NCBI GenBank assembly: GCA_022577435.1 | Contig: JAKOON010000085.1 | Location: 714,475 to 778,474 of the forward strand | Origin: Embiotoca jacksoni | Taxonomy: Eukaryota > Chordata > Actinopteri > Embiotocidae | Direction: 5' to 3' | Length of the DNA: 64,000 nucleotides | Shown here: one piece after another, positions 34,793 to 47,384 of the stretch | Position numbering within the stretch: position 1 is the stretch's first letter | Layout of the letters: every line of letters begins with the position of its first letter | The notes under the pieces: generated by a model | The model's database searches: none | Told to the model about the DNA's origin: nothing | Seen by the model: only the letters and a program-made list of their open reading frames with translations | Translations under genes and position numbers: made by a program

Positions 34793-36214
34793 AAACTTTT
34801 ACTCCTGTGTGAATGTCACCGCTGTGGAGGCGACTTTTACTTTTCCTCTTTTCTTACTCTCTTAAACTTCAATGTGACCTTTTTCCTCGTAGCGGCTGAA
34901 CACAGCTTCGGGGTCGGAGGTCCATCTGGACGCTGCTGCACCTCAGTCGCGACGATCAGGTGGACAGCTGAGGACAGGACACACCTGCAGGAGGTGAGGG
35001 GCGAGGGGAGGGGTTGACTCAACAGCTGACTGTGCAGATCCTCTGAAAACCGACTGAATTTACATAATCAGTGAACAGCAGGCTGGGACGGCGAGTCGGA
35101 GTCATTCAGGGGCAGCAGTTGAAAACGGTCCAGTGATAACCTGCCAGGTGTGGAGACGTCTGGCCTCCGAACATCGAGGACGACGAGGACAGCTGAGACC
35201 TGATCAATAACGTGTCCAGCGGTGACCCGACAGTCAGCCCGTCCAAGTACCAGATCGAGACCGTCTTTCATCAGCAGCACATTTCACTCCGCGGGATGAA
35301 TTTACAGCATCCAGAATATCTGACGAACCGTCCTGGAGAAGGAGACAGGAACCACGACTTCCTGCAGTTGATGGAGGCTTTCAACATCTTCCAGAATCAG
35401 AACCTGGAGACGCCTCATCGGTTCGTCCGATGGTCCTACGAGCTTCAGTCTTCATCACAGCGAGGACTGGACGCTGTGCTGACTCAGTAATGAAAGAAAC
35501 TATCTAAAATCAGGTTCTTTCAACGTATAAATTAACCGTTACTTCTGCGGACATTCGGTGTGTCTGGGATGGGCTTCGGGCCCGAGACCCTGAACAGGAT
35601 AAAACACATAGATAGAGCAGCAGAGTCCGATTAGAGGCGGACCAGGACTCATCTTTCCAGCCGCCATCGGTGCCTTCGTTTGGTGCGCACCAGAATTTGA
35701 CTGACAGCATTCGCACCGACCTAAAGTTCATTTGAGTCGGACCGAAGCAGGTGAGGTGCGAAAGAACCCGTCAAATGGGCTTCACTCTGACAAGTCATGG
35801 CTTCTTTGAACTTTTCAAAACACACACTTCAGCTTGGCACCTCAAACTCTTCCTTTCACTCCTGTCGGGAGAAATCACACCGGTGCAGGCAGATAAAAGA
35901 ACCGCCGGACACTGAGGCGACTACCGAGTTCACCGAGTTCAACCGAAGGTTTTTTAAGGTCTGAAGACTGAAAACCTCTTCAAGGAAAACCTCGCTGAGA
36001 TTTAAAATGTCTTTTTTCAAGAGTACTCTGGCAAAGACAGCAACAAGTACAGACGACAAAACACTCCAAAATATCTGGGTCTACCTCAGGGTCTCCTACC
36101 ACCTGGACGGGTCCAGAAAACCTCCAACGGAAGGCGTCCAGGAGGATCTGATCAGATACTGAATCACCTCAACCGAAGGAACAGCGGCTCTAACAAAGCC
36201 CTGAATAAATTCTA
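34793..36214. other. Unique non-coding DNA
   Basis: Open frames at 34610-35017 and 35212-35490 (plus) have protein-like composition but no recognisable family. The first starts inside the repeat tail. Neither is annotated as a gene. Confidence 0.4.
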
Positions 36215-36400
36215 GATCTCGTCCCAAAATCAGGTCCAAAACCAGGACAGAAACTAGACTGCTTTCTATCCCCAAACTAATCCTAAAAACTCTCAAACTA
36301 GCTTTGAAACCAGAACTGAAACTTGTCCAAACCAGTCAGAAGATGTTCTAATTACAGGTTCAAAACCAGGCCAGAACCAGGTCCAAAATCAGAGCCCTGA
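36215..36400 (+). repeat. Decayed minisatellite, CCAAAACCAG-type motif
   Basis: Words such as AGGTCCAAAACCAGGACAG, GAAACCAGAACTGAAAC and GGTTCAAAACCAGGCCAG recur irregularly. It is the same motif class as 31970-32225. Confidence 0.6.
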
Positions 36401-38495
36401 ACTCAGCATCATGGAGTCAGAGTGGGATTACATGAAGAGACAGAAGACCTTCGCAAACCAACCAAAAACTATCCATCCGTCCTCTGACTCTGATCCGGTC
36501 CGGTTTCGATGGCAGCCTAACCCTACCCTGAACAAATAAATTGATCCTGCAGCCCCAGGATCGACCCAAGCCCGGGTGCTTAAGCTGAACCATGTTGCCC
36601 AAATTCAGGTCCCGACAGACGGTCCATTGTTCGTCAAAAATGGGACTAAATTTGCCAATTCTGGGCCTTAAGTGGACCAAAATACATCCAAATCTGGCAA
36701 CCGATACCGAGCCGGAGCCGCTGCCAGAACACAGTCCAGTGTGCCCACTATCGGCCCTCGTTAATAAAATTGAGTTTTGGGCACAAACAGCCGAGTTATT
36801 GATGCATTATTTTTCCTCCTTGCACTCACATACTGTAAATGATTGTGTCTGTTACCCCAGAGACGGTTTTATAGATAAATCTGATCCAGTGCGTTGATGT
36901 TAAAGAGACTTTAACTATTTGTAATGAATCTTGGAGGTTCTATGAAGACGGACGCGTGAAACAGAAGCCATCTTCACTTTACTTACAAATCACTGAACAA
37001 GGAGCTCAGAGGATAAAGATTCATCAGAGTTTATAAGAACAAACGAGTTCAATAGTCGTTCCTTTGTTCATTGGTTCCTTCTTGGAATTTGTAAACAGCA
37101 AAACTTTTTCATGGTTTTATGAGCTGCAAGTGGAGCAAAGATTTGAGTCGGTGTCAAAGGCGAGCTGCAGCTGTGAGGGCCGTCTCTCTGTGTGGGTGCA
37201 GAGCAGTAAATAACACCGTCATCTGCATAAAGAGTGGGCAGCTGCAGGATTTATAGAAACACTGGATAGCAGCCGTCCAAGGACCGATCCGTCCGCCTCT
37301 ACACACCGTAGTGTGTCTGACAGGCAACTGTCAGGACTAACTACTGCGTATAATTACATAATCTACCTATCAAAGGACCGGATCGCCCTGAAAACCTTTC
37401 TGTACTTGAGATTTTAGTTTCTGGTCTGAGACCTGTTCCAGGAACGAGGTCCAACCTGTGGATTTTCTCAGCGTGCAGCTTTTCCACCGCAGATAGAAAA
37501 TGTTAAATGAATTTAAAAAGAGACAAACAAAACAACGAGACCGGTTCCTTCACCACCCACCGGCGCTCAGCGGTATTCAGAGCTGCCCACCGCCCAAAGA
37601 CACGGAGATAAAGCTCGTACTGTGGGGAAGCCGTGCAGCTGGACGTGCAGGGTTGAAGAGAAGGACGTGTTTAATTATGAGCTGCTAAAAGAGAGAAGAA
37701 TCCTGGGTGAGAAAAATCCAGGCAGCGACCGAGAGCAGGAGTAAAAAAAAGTGAAGACTCTGTTGTGAGGTTGCACATATCGAACACAAAACAGGACACA
37801 AGAGCAAATGGTACTTTATCTCTTCACAGAATGGCATCACATTACCACCAAATTTAATCTAATCTCCCAAAAACTGCAACAGATCCATTTGGATGCGGCC
37901 TCAGAGAAGAGTTTTTATCGCTGTGAAGGAGGACGTCGTTCCATTAATCTGCTCCTCTGGCAGCCCTCGGCGTCGCGTCGGAGCGATGAGGCGCTGCGAT
38001 GGCGGCTCGGCACATGGAGGAGGAGGAGGAGGTGAAGAGCAGTCTGATGTAGCTGAATCATCGTGCATCAGTTATGATTGTGAGTGAGTCATACATTTGG
38101 GAGTTCTTGGCAGCACGTTACAGTTTAAAATAGAGCTGTGAAGCATCTCTGCACCAATAAAAGAGGCCTCATCAAACGTCAGAGGAAACTCAGAGATTCT
38201 CCAACACACTTTGAAGCACTCAAATGCATCGTTCATGTCAGAAACTGCGACTGAACCCTTAAAACAAATATCTGGGCTCTTTAGAGACTCTCCGACATCA
38301 CACACCGTCTTCATTTTAATAATCTAAACCCTCCAGTGCCTGATAGGTTTTCATAATTTTCTGATGTCAAATTGACAAAATGCTTAAAAGGCCTTCAGAG
38401 ATCTTTTGTGTCGATCAATATTTGCTCTGAGGTAGCAGGTGATGTTGTGTTTTTCCTCTTAGGTTCCATTTTGTTAGCCTGGTGCTACCGATACA
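36401..38495. other. Unique non-coding DNA
   Basis: About 2.1 kb without a recognisable gene or repeat. A short GGA triplet run is at 38016-38032. Confidence 0.4.
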
Positions 38496-38778
38496 CTGGA
38501 GATAAAAGTGGACGTAGCTTCTTGGTATGAAAAGGTCAGTGTGGAAGTGTCTTAATGTGTAATACCACTGAGGGCCACTAGGGTCTGTCTCCCAAAGACT
38601 CCCATTGAAAAAGCATCAAGTTCTCATGAAATACAAAGTCTGTTAATGAAAATAAATCCAGAATTCATTAGATATTCAGACTCAAATACAAATATGTTTG
38701 GGGGCGGGACTGGTTGACTGACAGGCCTGTGGTGCAGTCAGGTTTCCAGTATAGGTGAGTGGGGCATGGCCTCCTCAT
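38496..38778 (+). mobile_element. Family A element, older subfamily
   Basis: It begins ACTGGAGATAAAAGTGGACG, continues with AATACCACTGAGGGCCACTA and GACTCCCATTGAAAAAGC, and reaches GCCTGTGGTGCAGTCAGG and AGGTGAGTGGGGCATGG, where it stops. It is more diverged than the adjacent copy and shows the older ACTGAGGGCCACTAGGG version of the central motif, in place of AGCGAGTGCCACTAGAGG. Confidence 0.85.
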
Positions 38779-38788
38779 GTTCCCAATG

Positions 38789-39001
38789 TGGACTGTATAC
38801 AAAAGTGGAAAATGGTTCCGATGCAGAATTGTCTTCAGCTGCAATACCAGCGAGTGCCACTAGAGGTCGGCTCCAAAAAGCCTCCGGCTCCATAGACTCC
38901 CATTCAACTTCTCTCATCAAATCCAAAGTGAATAAAATGTGTCCATCAGTTATCTCGGTGTTGTTAGCTAAAGTCACTCCTTCTTATTAGTTTTCTGGAG
39001 G
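38789..39001 (+). mobile_element. Family A element, young truncated copy
   Basis: It starts GTGGACTGTATACAAAAGTG and runs to TTATTAGTTTTCTGGAGG, then ends abruptly. It directly follows the older copy in the same orientation, so the two form a tandem pair from different subfamilies. The minus-strand open frame is present with a few amino-acid changes (EDNSASEPF in place of EDTSGSEPF). Confidence 0.88.
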
Positions 39002-41415
39002 AAATTCAGGAAATGGTTTGTAGTGTTTGCTTCCTGCTTGACGTAGACCTCGGGTTCATTTTAATAACACTGGAGTAGCTTTAACTGATCAGTATCGACC
39101 GAAACCTTCTGAAACTGTTACCACACCGTGAAGCGTGAAGCGCTGGTTTCCGACTGGTCCGCCCTGCAGGGTGCCTGAGCAAACGTTGATGCCAGCAGGA
39201 GGTCCAGACTGTAACCGCAGGGAGAAGTGAAGCTGTAACAGTCTGTCAGAGCTTTCAGCCTGTCTGTGTGACTGATTAAAGACTTTGGTTTGAGCTCAAG
39301 CTTCTGTGTAGATTTGGATAACAACCTCTGAGAATGTGTCTGAAGCAGATGTCTACGGAGAAGCTGCTAATTATTGATGTGAGTTTCAGTAATTCAGGCG
39401 GTTTTGGAGAATTTTGTGCCTTTAAAACTAAATTCAAAAAGTGACTGCGAAGCCAAAATGAACTCCGTTGGACTCTGTGGATAAAAGACACTTGGGATGA
39501 TCTGGAAATACAGTTTTATCCGATCACCAAACATTTCTGAACGAAATATTTTCAGTCCTGTCAATTCTAGATTGAAGAATAAAGAAGAGCCTTTCAACAG
39601 TCAGTCAGCTTCATTCAGCCGTTCGAAAAGCTTCGACACCTCATAAACCTTCGTCAAATAAACTTCTGCAGATTTTGTAGAAACAAATCATTTTAAATTA
39701 AAAACATTGACATTTAATAAACCAAATAATAATTGATGACTTGATAAAATAAACAAACACTTGAAATTTATGATGATATGATGCCCTTCAGCTGAATTAT
39801 TCAGTCTGTATCTGCTCCACATTGCGACTTTTGACCTTTTGCAAAGTACCCACAGCGGCTTTAATTTAAGAAATCGACTTTTCTCTCCGGCTGTTTTTCT
39901 CAGGCTGCAACCGAATGCTTCATTAACATGTTGGACTCTCTTCTTTTTGTTGTTTTTCATAAGACGCAGAACAAATATTCAAATCTGATGATCTGATGGA
40001 AATCTGAGATGTATTTCAACAACGAAGTCGATCTCGTCTCTTGAAAAACCCTCTAAGATGATGAGTTCAGTCAAGAGAAAAGATTCAGAGAGAGAAGTTT
40101 GAAAGTTCGACCATCTAACTTACGGTATTTATGATGCACACAAAAATCGGAACACATTCAAGCTATTACGCCGCACTGAGAGCCTCGAAGATGAAGGAGG
40201 AAGATTAGAAGTCTGTCGAGTTCTCGCTCTGCGGGAGTAAATTACGTCCACTTTGACTGAAGCTTCAGATCGAGCAGTTTGTAGTTTGAAGTACGAAATA
40301 ATTAAAGAGTCGTGCTCGAAGGAAGGAAGGAGATGATGGAGAGGAGACGAAGGTGGTGTTACAGCCGTTCAAATTCATGACCTGTGTTTGCAGGTTAATA
40401 TCCTGCCGACATGTTCTGACAAACACAAAGCTGTTTAATACTGAGGGGAGGTTTTAAAAGCACGAGACGACGACGGGATCTTCAGCTGCTCGCGGATGAA
40501 TGCTGTCTGTTAATGTGAAGCTGATAAATACACACTTGTTTGACACAGTTTGAATGTTGTTGTGAGTAGAAACACCAGACTTTTAGTTTGTACTGTTGTC
40601 TGGAGTAACAAAAACAAAAAGTCTGCATATTGATTAATAATAAGTTGAATTGATGACTCAGACGTCCCTCAAGCTTCCAGCGAAGACATGAAAACCTCAG
40701 CTGAGTGGAGCGATGACGACTGTAACCTTCGTCACATTAATACATGACTCAAAAAGACGTTTTCATCCAAGGTTTTCCAGTTACATCGTCCTGTTGAGTC
40801 CTTTGCTGCAGTGGTTCAACAGCCTGACCGGAGATTTATCTCCATCATCTGTTGGTCTCGACGAACCAACTCCTCATATTCATAGAACAGGAGTTATTAT
40901 AAACTAGCATTCATTTACTTTTCTTATTCCTCTTAATGTGCTAGAAGTTCTGCTATATTTGACATAAATGTGCAGGTTTTTGTGTTGTTTTATGATCTGT
41001 CTGAAGTGCATTTTGGATAGTTTTGGAAACCCCCTCCAATAACTACGGCCGAACTTTTACTGCATCGATCAAATTTCTGTGATATTATTTAGTCGCAAAA
41101 ATTGTCTTGTCATTCAGTACCAAATTTCGATACTTTGGATTCATCCACAAGGACCAGTTTTCAATTTAAAATGCAACATTTGCTCTGTTTAAACCAAAGT
41201 AAATCGCCACAAAGAAAAACTCTCTGGGTTTTATTTGAAGAAAATCTTATATTAGAACATCTTACTCAGCTAATCTTTGGCCGATGCCACGCAGTGACGG
41301 TGAGCACAGCTTGCAATCTCCCATCTACCGAGAGCATGTGAGGCATTTAGCGTACATCTGTAAATTACTTGCTTTTCACTCTCCCCCTCTGCATGCATGA
41401 AATCTACAGCTTTTT
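39002..41415. other. Unique non-coding DNA
   Basis: About 2.4 kb, AT-rich in places, with no gene or repeat I can recognise. Confidence 0.4.
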
Positions 41416-41479
41416 ACCGTGACATATAATTTTTTTCCTATTAAGCCTCGCCCGGCTCATCGCTTCATCGGCGTAGACT

Positions 41480-41590
41480 GCCGTGATTCTATAGTGGAAA
41501 TCACTGCATTGGCTCAGAAACACTTGGCTGTCAGCAGGCGTGTTAAAGATTTTCTTTTTTTCCCCAAATCTGATGTTTCTCTGCTGCAGT
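41480..41590 (+). mobile_element. DNA-transposon relic, internal fragment
   Basis: ATAGTGGAAATCACTGCATT, GGCTCAGAAACACTTGGC and GCGTGTTAAAGATTTTC match the stretch at 59390-59480 closely. From memory both match the inner part of an abundant teleost DNA transposon that reads GAAATCACTGCATGGGCTCA. Only a broken internal piece is present and no element ends are recognised. Confidence 0.6.
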
Positions 41591-42106
41591 TTCGGGTCCG
41601 TGGTGAAATGACAAACATTCAGTCATCTTTTGTTTATGATATAGAACCATACTTCAGATCTCCTTTCAGTCTGCAGCCTCCTGCTGGCTCGAGTCTGAGC
41701 TCAGTAATAAGCAGCGTCTCTGCTCATTTCAGTGCCACCAAACATCTCCCACTGGATGAAGTATCAGCCAACACTTTTCTTTTCTCACCTTTCGGCCATT
41801 GAGCAGCAAGTCAACTGCTGCAGAGGCACAAGTCTGCTGGGTCAGATTTTTTTTTTTTTTACAAAGTTTCAGTATGCAGGAAAACTCATCACCAACATGT
41901 TCCTTCATTACCACAAAGTTTATTTTTCCTTCTGCCACAGAAACTCACCACAGCTCTAAATGCAGATTCATTCCTGATGAAAACACGAAAGTTTGAGAAC
42001 CGTTTGAAAAAAGAAACTCATGACCACCTGTTTTAAGGAATCAGAGCCTTCTTTTAATGAAACAATTCATTTGTGAGGCGTTTGTAAAGAATTACATCGT
42101 TAGTCG
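41591..42106. other. Unique non-coding DNA
   Basis: A T homopolymer at 41848-41859; nothing else recognised. Confidence 0.4.
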
Positions 42107-42421
42107 GAACCACGAACTGTTTAGAAAAGTGTTTTTAGTTTCAGGTCTGTAAAATGGTTCTGATCCAGAAGTGTCTTCAGCTGCAATACCAGCGAGTGCC
42201 ACTAGAGGTCGGCTCCAAAAAGCCTCCGGCTCCATAGACTCCCATTCAACTTCTCTCATCAAATCCAAAGTGAATAAAATGTGTCCATCAGTTCTCTCGG
42301 TGTTGTTAGCTAAAGTCACTCCTTCTTATTAGTTTTCTGGAGGTCCATCTGAAAATAATCCCTCATTCATTAGAAAAGAAGATTCAAGAAGACCTGTTTT
42401 TGGGGGCGTGTCTGTTTGATT
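42107..42421 (+). mobile_element. Family A first-module copy, truncated
   Basis: It runs from GGAACCACGAACTGTTTAG to GGGGGCGTGTCTGTTTGATT and stops there. All landmarks of the first module are nearly identical to the 21.3-kb copy. The second module is absent. Confidence 0.92.
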
Positions 42422-43246
42422 AAATTATTCTTACCATGATAAACATACTCACCTTGTTCTGTAATATTCTCCCCACGCATCACTGAAGTTTAAGTGTGGA
42501 CGACTGAACCGTCTGATGGTCAAGACTCAGACCAGCAGTTTGCTACTTTTGTTTAGCGAGCTGTCGGCCTAACGCGGCATGACGGGATAATTTGAGACAG
42601 ACGCTTCCTGCCAGGCTGAAACCCGCCGCAGACACTAAAATCCCAGCTGCACTGAAACCAGCCGCGTTCTGAAAAGGTCACTTCTTTGACAGTGAAATGG
42701 AAAATGACATGGTAGAGATAAATATCTGTTGAATTGCACACTTTTTTTTATCTTCTCCAAACACAGCTTTCAGGGACAGCACGCACATTTCAAATTGAAA
42801 AGGTGACATTCAGTCCTGAATAAACAAAACAAAGACAGAAATGCATTTGTTTCAGGTGCAAATTGGACGTTTGTGTTTGTGTGCCGGCCCGGCGGTCGGT
42901 GACGAGGCCTCGAGGCCAGGCTGCCCGGTCCAACACGGCTGTGTTGTATTTGTGCGTCAGTATTTAAAGATGTATATATGTCTAATTATGTTCAATATGT
43001 TATGTCAGTTTCTGTGTTTGGACACTGAGAGAACAAGTTACAACTGGGGTTTAATTCCTTGTTATGTGTAACTGACCAATGAAACTGATTCTGTTTCAAA
43101 GGAGAGCAGATGAGATTAAACTTGTAAATTCTTCTTAAATAAATAATATTTAAATGTGGTCGTTCGTAGTGACGGAGAATCAAACGTGTGAAGTAACAAC
43201 ATCATCAAGTAACTATTGACTGAGATGTTTTTCATTGGTCAATACA
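42422..43246. other. Unique non-coding DNA
   Basis: No gene or repeat recognised. Confidence 0.4.
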
Positions 43247-43303
43247 AACCAACCATCAGCCAGCAGTGACGTCACCCGCTGGTTTGTGAACGTTATGAAG
43301 CCT
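43247..43303 (-). mobile_element. Family A end fragment
   Basis: AACCAACCATCAGCCAGCAG followed by TGACGTCACCCGCTGG and GTTTGTGAACGTTATGAAGC is the far end of the second module in minus orientation. Confidence 0.65.
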
Positions 43304-43800
43304 ATATTTATATTTGTATATTTTTTTTTTCTTATACATTCAACGTAACTTTATTATCTGTAGATCGTAACTTTTTAAGAATTCATAAATTTAATATGAC
43401 CTTTAAGACTTCTTCACTTCCCCTCGAATGAGTTATTTGTGCACTCAGATGACTTCATCATCGTCCTCTAGAAACACTGGCTGTCGAGCGCTTGGCTTTA
43501 ATGGCTCCGGTCTGAATGACACACTTAAGCAGCATCCGCACAACGACTTTGCCATCCTGACATCTTAATTGTTCAAACAGCAGCGACTCGGTTTCTGATG
43601 TACAGTTTTGCTCTTATCGCTTCCACGCTTCCTGCTCTCTGCTGAAAGGATAATGATAGGAAGCTGGAGGGGCTGAGCTGCTAATGGCCTGCACGACAGA
43701 TGTGATAAGCATTCATTTTATAATTAACTACAGCATTAATAATGGTATGCGAATGCACGAAAACACATCTATGTGAGAAGAGTCGAGCCCCGGAGGATAA
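43304..43800. other. Unique non-coding DNA
   Basis: Nothing recognised. Confidence 0.4.
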
Positions 43801-43803
43801 AAA

Positions 43804-43851
43804 GAACCTGCACATACCTGCACATACCTGCACATACCTGCACATACCTGC
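43804..43851 (+). repeat. 10-bp tandem repeat, ACCTGCACAT
   Basis: Four and a half nearly perfect copies of ACCTGCACAT. Confidence 0.9.
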
Positions 43852-45429
43852 TTTAAAGGCTCCTTAACGTGTTCGAGCCGCAGGAATAAAAGCTCAGACG
43901 AAACGCTGGGAAACGAGCACGGTGCGTTCAAATGCAGACGACAGTCTGAGTACAACCGTGTCTGGATTAACATAGGAAACAAAATATGGAGGAAAAAATT
44001 CATCAAGAATTAAATCTACTTCTGTTTCTTTACCGTCTCAGATGTTTGGTAGAAATCCTTCAGCAGAACAAGAAAAGGTGAATTTAGCTGAAATAACTTT
44101 GATTCTTCAGAATGAGATTTTCTCTTTTCATCTGTTCCCGTTATCACTTGTCTTACAAGTAAAAGTCAACATTTTGTCAGCGCATTGGTAAATATCTATC
44201 TCCAGCCAGCGGTCATGAAACGTGGTCCAGTGTGACAAATATACTTTTAACCAACTACGACGACTTCAACTCCACCAGCGCACTACAACTGTACTTTCTT
44301 TTATTTCGTCGCGCCACGACATTTCACCATGTCCTGCTTTTTATACAGTAAAAATATAAATAATTCAAATTATATACAAATAAATTAGAATCAAATTAAA
44401 AAAAAACGCAATGGTCAGCAGAATTTAAACAACAGTCATTAAACAACAAAATGATGAAATTACTACTACACATTAAAAATAAGGCATTTTCTTATTTTAA
44501 AATTATGTTTTTGGCTAAGAATGTACATTTTTTTGTAAAATGTGTCACTTGTTCATGAAATGTAATTTTACCTACTATAAACATTTCTTTTGGTTTTCGC
44601 TTCATAGGAAAGAATTTGGACGCCTCGAAACTACTGAGTTCATTTTGTAGGCAGCTAACTGTTAGCATGAGGTTACCGTTAGCTTAGCGCTGTGCTCAAC
44701 GAACCATTGGACATTTTTCACAATAAAAGGTCGGCGAGGATAAATGACAAAACTCTTTAACAATCTTTAACTAATGATAGTAAGTACAGAGAAATAGCCG
44801 ACATGGCGAATGGAGTTAAAGCTGTCAGCAATGTTAACATCATTGATAAGAGGTTGGTCTTTAGAAAGATTTTAATACTACAGCAGCGTTTTTGATCAGC
44901 ACGTATCAATAACTTAGAAATGACCCTTCAAAGTAAAACACATTTCATGTGTTCAGGACAGAACGAACTCCTCAAGTAACACGAATGTACCTGAAACAAA
45001 ACAAACGCTTTCATGTCAGCAGCATATCTGGCATTTTATCTGGTCGTTAAATTTTGCCGGGGTTGTCGCACGATAATCCACCGAGAGGTCTGAGAACAGA
45101 GGAAGTCTGAGTGAAGCCGGAGGAGTGAAATCTGTGCAGACGACAGAATATCTGAGGCAGACGTGAAGTTTTCAAAAGAGAGCTGAGAAAATCTGAGTTT
45201 GGAGGAACTATTTTAGTCTGAAGGTGTTTTTATGGAGAGCAGTAATTTATCTGTGGGTGAAAATATGAAATATATATAAAAACATTCTCTTGAATTAATT
45301 CATATTATACACAAATTTTCAGATGCCAGCGGTCACAAAAACAGGTGTAACGAGGCGCTGATGAAGAGACTTAGAGTTCGTTGTGGCTTCTTCCTGCTTC
45401 GTGAACATCACTTTCAAAACTTTTTGATT
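43852..45429. other. Unique non-coding DNA
   Basis: AT-rich 44340-44600. No gene or repeat recognised. Confidence 0.4.
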
Positions 45430-45646
45430 GCACTTCGTATTAAAGTGTGACTTCGTATTAAAGTGTGACTTCGTATTAAAGTGTGACTTCGTATTAAAGT
45501 GTGACTTCGTATTAAAGTGTGACTTCGTATTAAAGTGTGACTTCGTATTAAAGTGTGACTTCGTATTAAAGTGTGACTTCGTATTAAAGTGTGACTTCGT
45601 ATTAAAGTGTGACTTCGTATTAAAGTGTGACTTCGTATTAAAGTGA
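45430..45646 (+). repeat. 18-bp minisatellite, 12 units
   Basis: Twelve essentially identical copies of CGTATTAAAGTGTGACTT. The 18-bp period equals six codons, so both strands stay open (His-Phe-Asn-Thr-Lys-Ser repeats on minus, Phe-Val-Leu-Lys-Cys-Asp on plus) without being a gene. The near absence of differences between units points to recent expansion or homogenisation. Confidence 0.98.
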
Positions 45647-47379
45647 GGTCTCTGTAGCCACCAGAGAATGGTCATTATATCACAGGATATATTTTTACCA
45701 ACAGTGATATATATAATAGTAATATATGTGACATTACGTTAAAAATGATCAAAAAGTCAGTGTGTTATTTTTTGCATTTCTTTTATGTTTCCATCCAAAT
45801 TTAACACATTTTAAAAACCGATTGTGAAATGTTCATTAAATTCATCCCTGGTCTCTGCTGGTCTCTGAATATCAGCTGCTTCTTTCAAATCAGCGACTGT
45901 TGGTTCTGATTTTACAGAGTCAGTGCTGTTTAACAATTTCAGACAGAGACGAAGACAAAATGAGATGATGCCATTAAAACAACACAATACAACCTTTACA
46001 ACCTTAGCCATCCAATAGTTTCACTTTTTTATCAACATTTCTGCTCATTTTTTAATACACAAATAGAAGCTGTACTTAAAAGATGGATATCTCTCCGTTT
46101 TATGAATGTATGGTTGATTTATCTCATTTTCTGACAACACTTTTTCTGTTTTTAAAGTAAATTGTGAAATTAGACATCAGAATATATTTAACCTCAGATT
46201 GATAACAAAATCCTCTAAAACTTTATATACAACTATGTTCATTTTTGTTAAAAGTGACTAACATAATTAAAAAAATGTTTTATATGTATATATATTTTTA
46301 CTGTGGTTTAAAATTTTGCTTTTAATTTTGAAATCAATCTTTATTCTTCCACTGTTTAAAACAGTCATTTCTTTTGTACATCAATATCCTTATATCAATT
46401 TCCACTAATGTTTTTACCATTTAATCGAGCAAGTTTTAGAATTAAAGTTATGAAAAGGTTGCGAAGACTTTGAATAAAGAGCACAGAGCAGTAAATCACC
46501 AACAGAACGTTTCTATTAGAAGCAGCAGAATACAGTTTACTTCCCACTGTGTGAATCATTTTCTGCCTTCTGACAAATGTGACAGAGTTGTCACATTAAT
46601 TTGCTCCAGAAGTGGAGAAACTTGTGAAATTGAGGGTGTAATAAAACAGTCGCACGTCAGCAGGAAGACCGACAGCAGAAGTGATTCAGAGATGGAGGAG
46701 AACCAGAAACTCAATCAGCTGAAGGAAGTTCAGATGAACGAAGGAGGTGAAATGAACACAGCAGATTCCTGCAAACATCTGCTTTTATTAGTTGAAGAAG
46801 GTTAATATAAGGATGTACGAGCACATAATCAGCGGTAGGACGGTTTTTATTCAAATGTAAATGTTTACAATTGTCCAGTTTAAATGCAACTATTTGAATT
46901 GCTTTCTGTGGTTGTTCTGGTTGTTTCGGTCCTGATTGCCTGCATCCAAGCTGTTACATCTTTTTTTTTACGTTTCTATTTCTATTTGTTTTTAAATTCA
47001 TGAAATTCTATGAAAAAGAATTATTAAAAAAAAGGAAAAAACAAAAATATTTTTAATGACGACTCCACTTACTGCAGCTGTTTGTCATGTTTAAAAAAAA
47101 TACATAAATAACCAAGTTAAAAAATCTCCTGAGCAACTCAGAGCGACAAACATCCAACACATTCATTATTTCAGTTTGCTACCAAGCGTTGGCGGATGTT
47201 TAACATTTACTTAAAATACAGTATTGTGTCTTTTACTCACGGCAACAAAAAGAAGTTCTGTTGTTAAACTGTATTTTACACCTCACTTTTTTCTCATTTA
47301 GGCCACCACAGCAATTTGGCAATTTTGTAATAATCCGGTCGTCAGTCGCGGCGGCAGAATGAGTTTTAGTTGACGTCAC
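45647..47379. other. Unique non-coding, AT-rich DNA
   Basis: About 1.7 kb of largely AT-rich sequence. An open frame at 46470-46805 (plus, 111 codons) has no recognisable domain. Confidence 0.4.
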
Positions 47380-47384
47380 CGTCA

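Noticed and set aside
35212..35490. A 92-codon plus-strand frame with ordinary amino-acid composition
   Set aside because: I cannot link it to any family, see no flanking splice signals that fit an internal exon, and the length is within chance.
45319..45675. A frame with His-Phe-Asn-Thr-Lys-Ser repeats, possibly a repeat protein
   Set aside because: It is the direct reading of the 18-bp minisatellite. Both strands are open, which indicates simple repetition.
46470..46805. A 111-codon plus-strand frame rich in Glu, Gln and Ser
   Set aside because: No known domain, and it is embedded in AT-rich unique DNA without promoter or splice signals.
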